64,000 nucleotides of DNA, taken from contig DASXZP010000013.1 of NCBI GenBank assembly GCA_036501825.1, forward strand, positions 1 through 64,000, read 5' to 3'. The translations under genes were made by a program, and so were the position numbers. The DNA comes from JAFECT01 sp036501825. GTDB taxonomy: Bacteria > Pseudomonadota > Alphaproteobacteria > Caulobacterales > Caulobacteraceae. Shown here one piece after another: positions 63,287 through 64,000 of the stretch; the stretch's first letter is position 1, and each line of letters begins with the position of its first letter. The notes under the pieces were generated by a model, which saw only the letters and a program-made list of their open reading frames with translations, was not told the origin of the DNA and searched no databases.

Positions 63287-63437
63287 GATAATCGAGCCGG
63301 CGGTCTCCCCCCTACGCCGGCCCAGGACGCAAAGCGGTTCGTCTCCCGACCGCGGCGTCCCTCAGGGCTCGCCGTCTCCCCCCACGGCGTCGCCTAACAG
63401 AGCCGCCGGACGCGCAAACGCCCGGCGGCTTTTGTTT
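63287..63437 (+). ncRNA. Candidate small RNA: three hairpins with GTCTCCC loops plus terminator
   Basis: Three hairpins in series. Hairpin 1: stem 63296-63302 with 63315-63321 (7 bp), loop 63303-63314. Hairpin 2: stem 63334-63338 with 63349-63353, loop 63339-63348. Hairpin 3: stem 63370-63375 with 63384-63389 (6 bp), loop CTCCCCCC. GTCTCCC occurs exactly three times (63303, 63341, 63374), each in or entering a loop. A perfect 9-bp terminator follows at 63401-63430 with a T-run. GATAAT at 63287-63292 may be the -10. Strand and boundaries are inferred. Confidence 0.6.
63401..63437 (+). terminator. Intrinsic terminator of the candidate sRNA
   Basis: Stem AGCCGCCGG (63401-63409) with CCGGCGGCT (63422-63430), 12-base loop, then TTTTGTTTT. 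It follows the C-rich hairpins and precedes the glutamate dehydrogenase gene by about 110 bases. Confidence 0.82.
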
Positions 63438-63544
63438 TAGCCTCTGATCGCCTAAGCCCAGGCCACACAGACCGCCCTCAGAGCGGTTGATCCGTCGCAC
63501 CGGCGGGCTAGGCTCCGGTGCGATCGCGGGAGGACTTTGATTTC

Positions 63545-64000
63545 ATGGACGGCGCCGGCGCTGCACCCCTGACCCTCGATCTTCTGAAAGGCAATTTCGC
63601 ACGCGCCCTGGGCAAGTCCCGGCCGGGCGATCTGGACGCGCTGGAAACCTCCTTCCTCGAACAGGCCTTCGAGGACTACGCCGCCGAAGAAACCCCCGAC
63701 CTCAGCCCTGACGACTTTGCCGCGGTGCTCGCCGCGTTCTGGAAGTTCGGCGAGGTGCGCGACGGCGGCGCGGGACCGAAGATCAGGCTCGCGCCCGGCA
63801 AGGGCGCCGACGGCCGCCCGCTCGGCTACGACCTGCTCGAGATCGTGCAGGACGACACCCACTTCCTGGTCGACAGCGTGATGGGCGAGCTCGGCGAGCA
63901 GGGCGTGTCGGTGCGCGCCATGTTCCACCCGGTGCTCGCGCTCGAACGCGTCGGGGCCGGCGTGCGCAAACAGGGCGGCCTGCATCGCGAATCCACCATC
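63545..64000 (+). CDS. NAD-dependent glutamate dehydrogenase (large type), N-terminal part, cut by the window edge
   Basis: Open frame from the ATG at 63545 to the end of the window, 152 codons. GGGAGG lies upstream. The segment LLEIVQDDTHFLVDSVMGELGEQGVSVRAMFHPVLAL is the conserved N-terminal block of the 180-kDa NAD-GDH family (about 1600 residues), which oxidatively deaminates glutamate. The rest, including the catalytic domain, is outside the window, so integrity cannot be judged. Confidence 0.88.
   Translation, partial: MDGAGAAPLTLDLLKGNFARALGKSRPGDLDALETSFLEQAFEDYAAEETPDLSPDDFAAVLAAFWKFGEVRDGGAGPKIRLAPGKGADGRPLGYDLLEIVQDDTHFLVDSVMGELGEQGVSVRAMFHPVLALERVGAGVRKQGGLHRESTI

Overview
The window is GC-rich, densely coded alphaproteobacterial chromosome. 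Gene content and order point to Caulobacterales (Caulobacter/Phenylobacterium type). The key block is leuS-lptE-holA | parB-parA-rsmG-mnmG-mnmE | rho-hemJ-hemH-hemE | intergenic | ppsR-maf-aroE-coaE-dnaQ | secB-Tim44-mltA. In C. crescentus the chromosomal origin lies between hemE and the DUF299 gene (RP001, here ppsR), and parS sites lie close to parAB. This window has a non-coding gap at 55616-56040 in that place. The gap carries a perfect CtrA-type box, repeated DnaA-like 9-mers and an AT-richer block. Three parS-like palindromes lie at 47.65, 48.08 and 50.45 kb. I read the window as the origin region with both flanks. The species was not identified.

Layout. 0-9.3 kb: fabI; a minus-strand KTSC/hydrolase pair; the minus-strand cluster rsmB-rpe-heparinase-purH; a hemerythrin-like membrane protein; an SDHAF4-like protein. 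9.4-11.8 kb: a secreted His/Ser/Ala protein, then a GC-poor two-gene insert with a papain/C39-like candidate cysteine peptidase. 11.8-16.7 kb: pyrF, marC, a marR-membrane protein-MFS efflux operon with a visible palindromic operator, an SDR and an Rrf2 regulator. 16.8-22.4 kb: two tandem kup K+ transporters with duplicated promoter-leaders, then argG. 22.4-31 kb: a duplicated Cys/His-rich membrane protein pair, a sugar dehydrogenase, a Pro-rich exported protein, usg, a DUF6065-like protein, a prolyl-tRNA editing protein, cnoX-lonN-trm112 and a Ubi hydroxylase. 31-38 kb: ftsK, lolA, a probable sRNA locus, xthA, a CenR-like response regulator, yggS, a thiE-like gene and an NtrZ-like protein. 38-46 kb: DUF3576, leuS, lptE, holA, parBA, rsmG. 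46-55.6 kb: mnmG, mnmE, a dienelactone hydrolase, a quinone oxidoreductase, rho and the heme genes. 55.6-64 kb: the origin and the opposite replichore, ending in an NAD-glutamate dehydrogenase cut by the window edge.

How it works together: DnaA/CtrA-type sites in the origin govern initiation. ParA/ParB acting on nearby parS would segregate the origin, and FtsK handles terminus DNA. mnmE/mnmG/rsmG are translation-modification genes. hemE-hemH-hemJ supply late heme biosynthesis. Three imperfect-palindrome repeat elements each fill a convergent intergenic gap of more than 150 bp.

The most novel-looking signal is a putative sRNA at about 63287-63437. It has three successive hairpins, each showing the same GTCTCCC loop motif, followed by an intrinsic terminator. 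A second C-rich locus with its own terminator lies at 34316-34458. No rRNA, tRNA, IS element or CRISPR array was seen. All calls come from reading sequence and translations; no database search was run.
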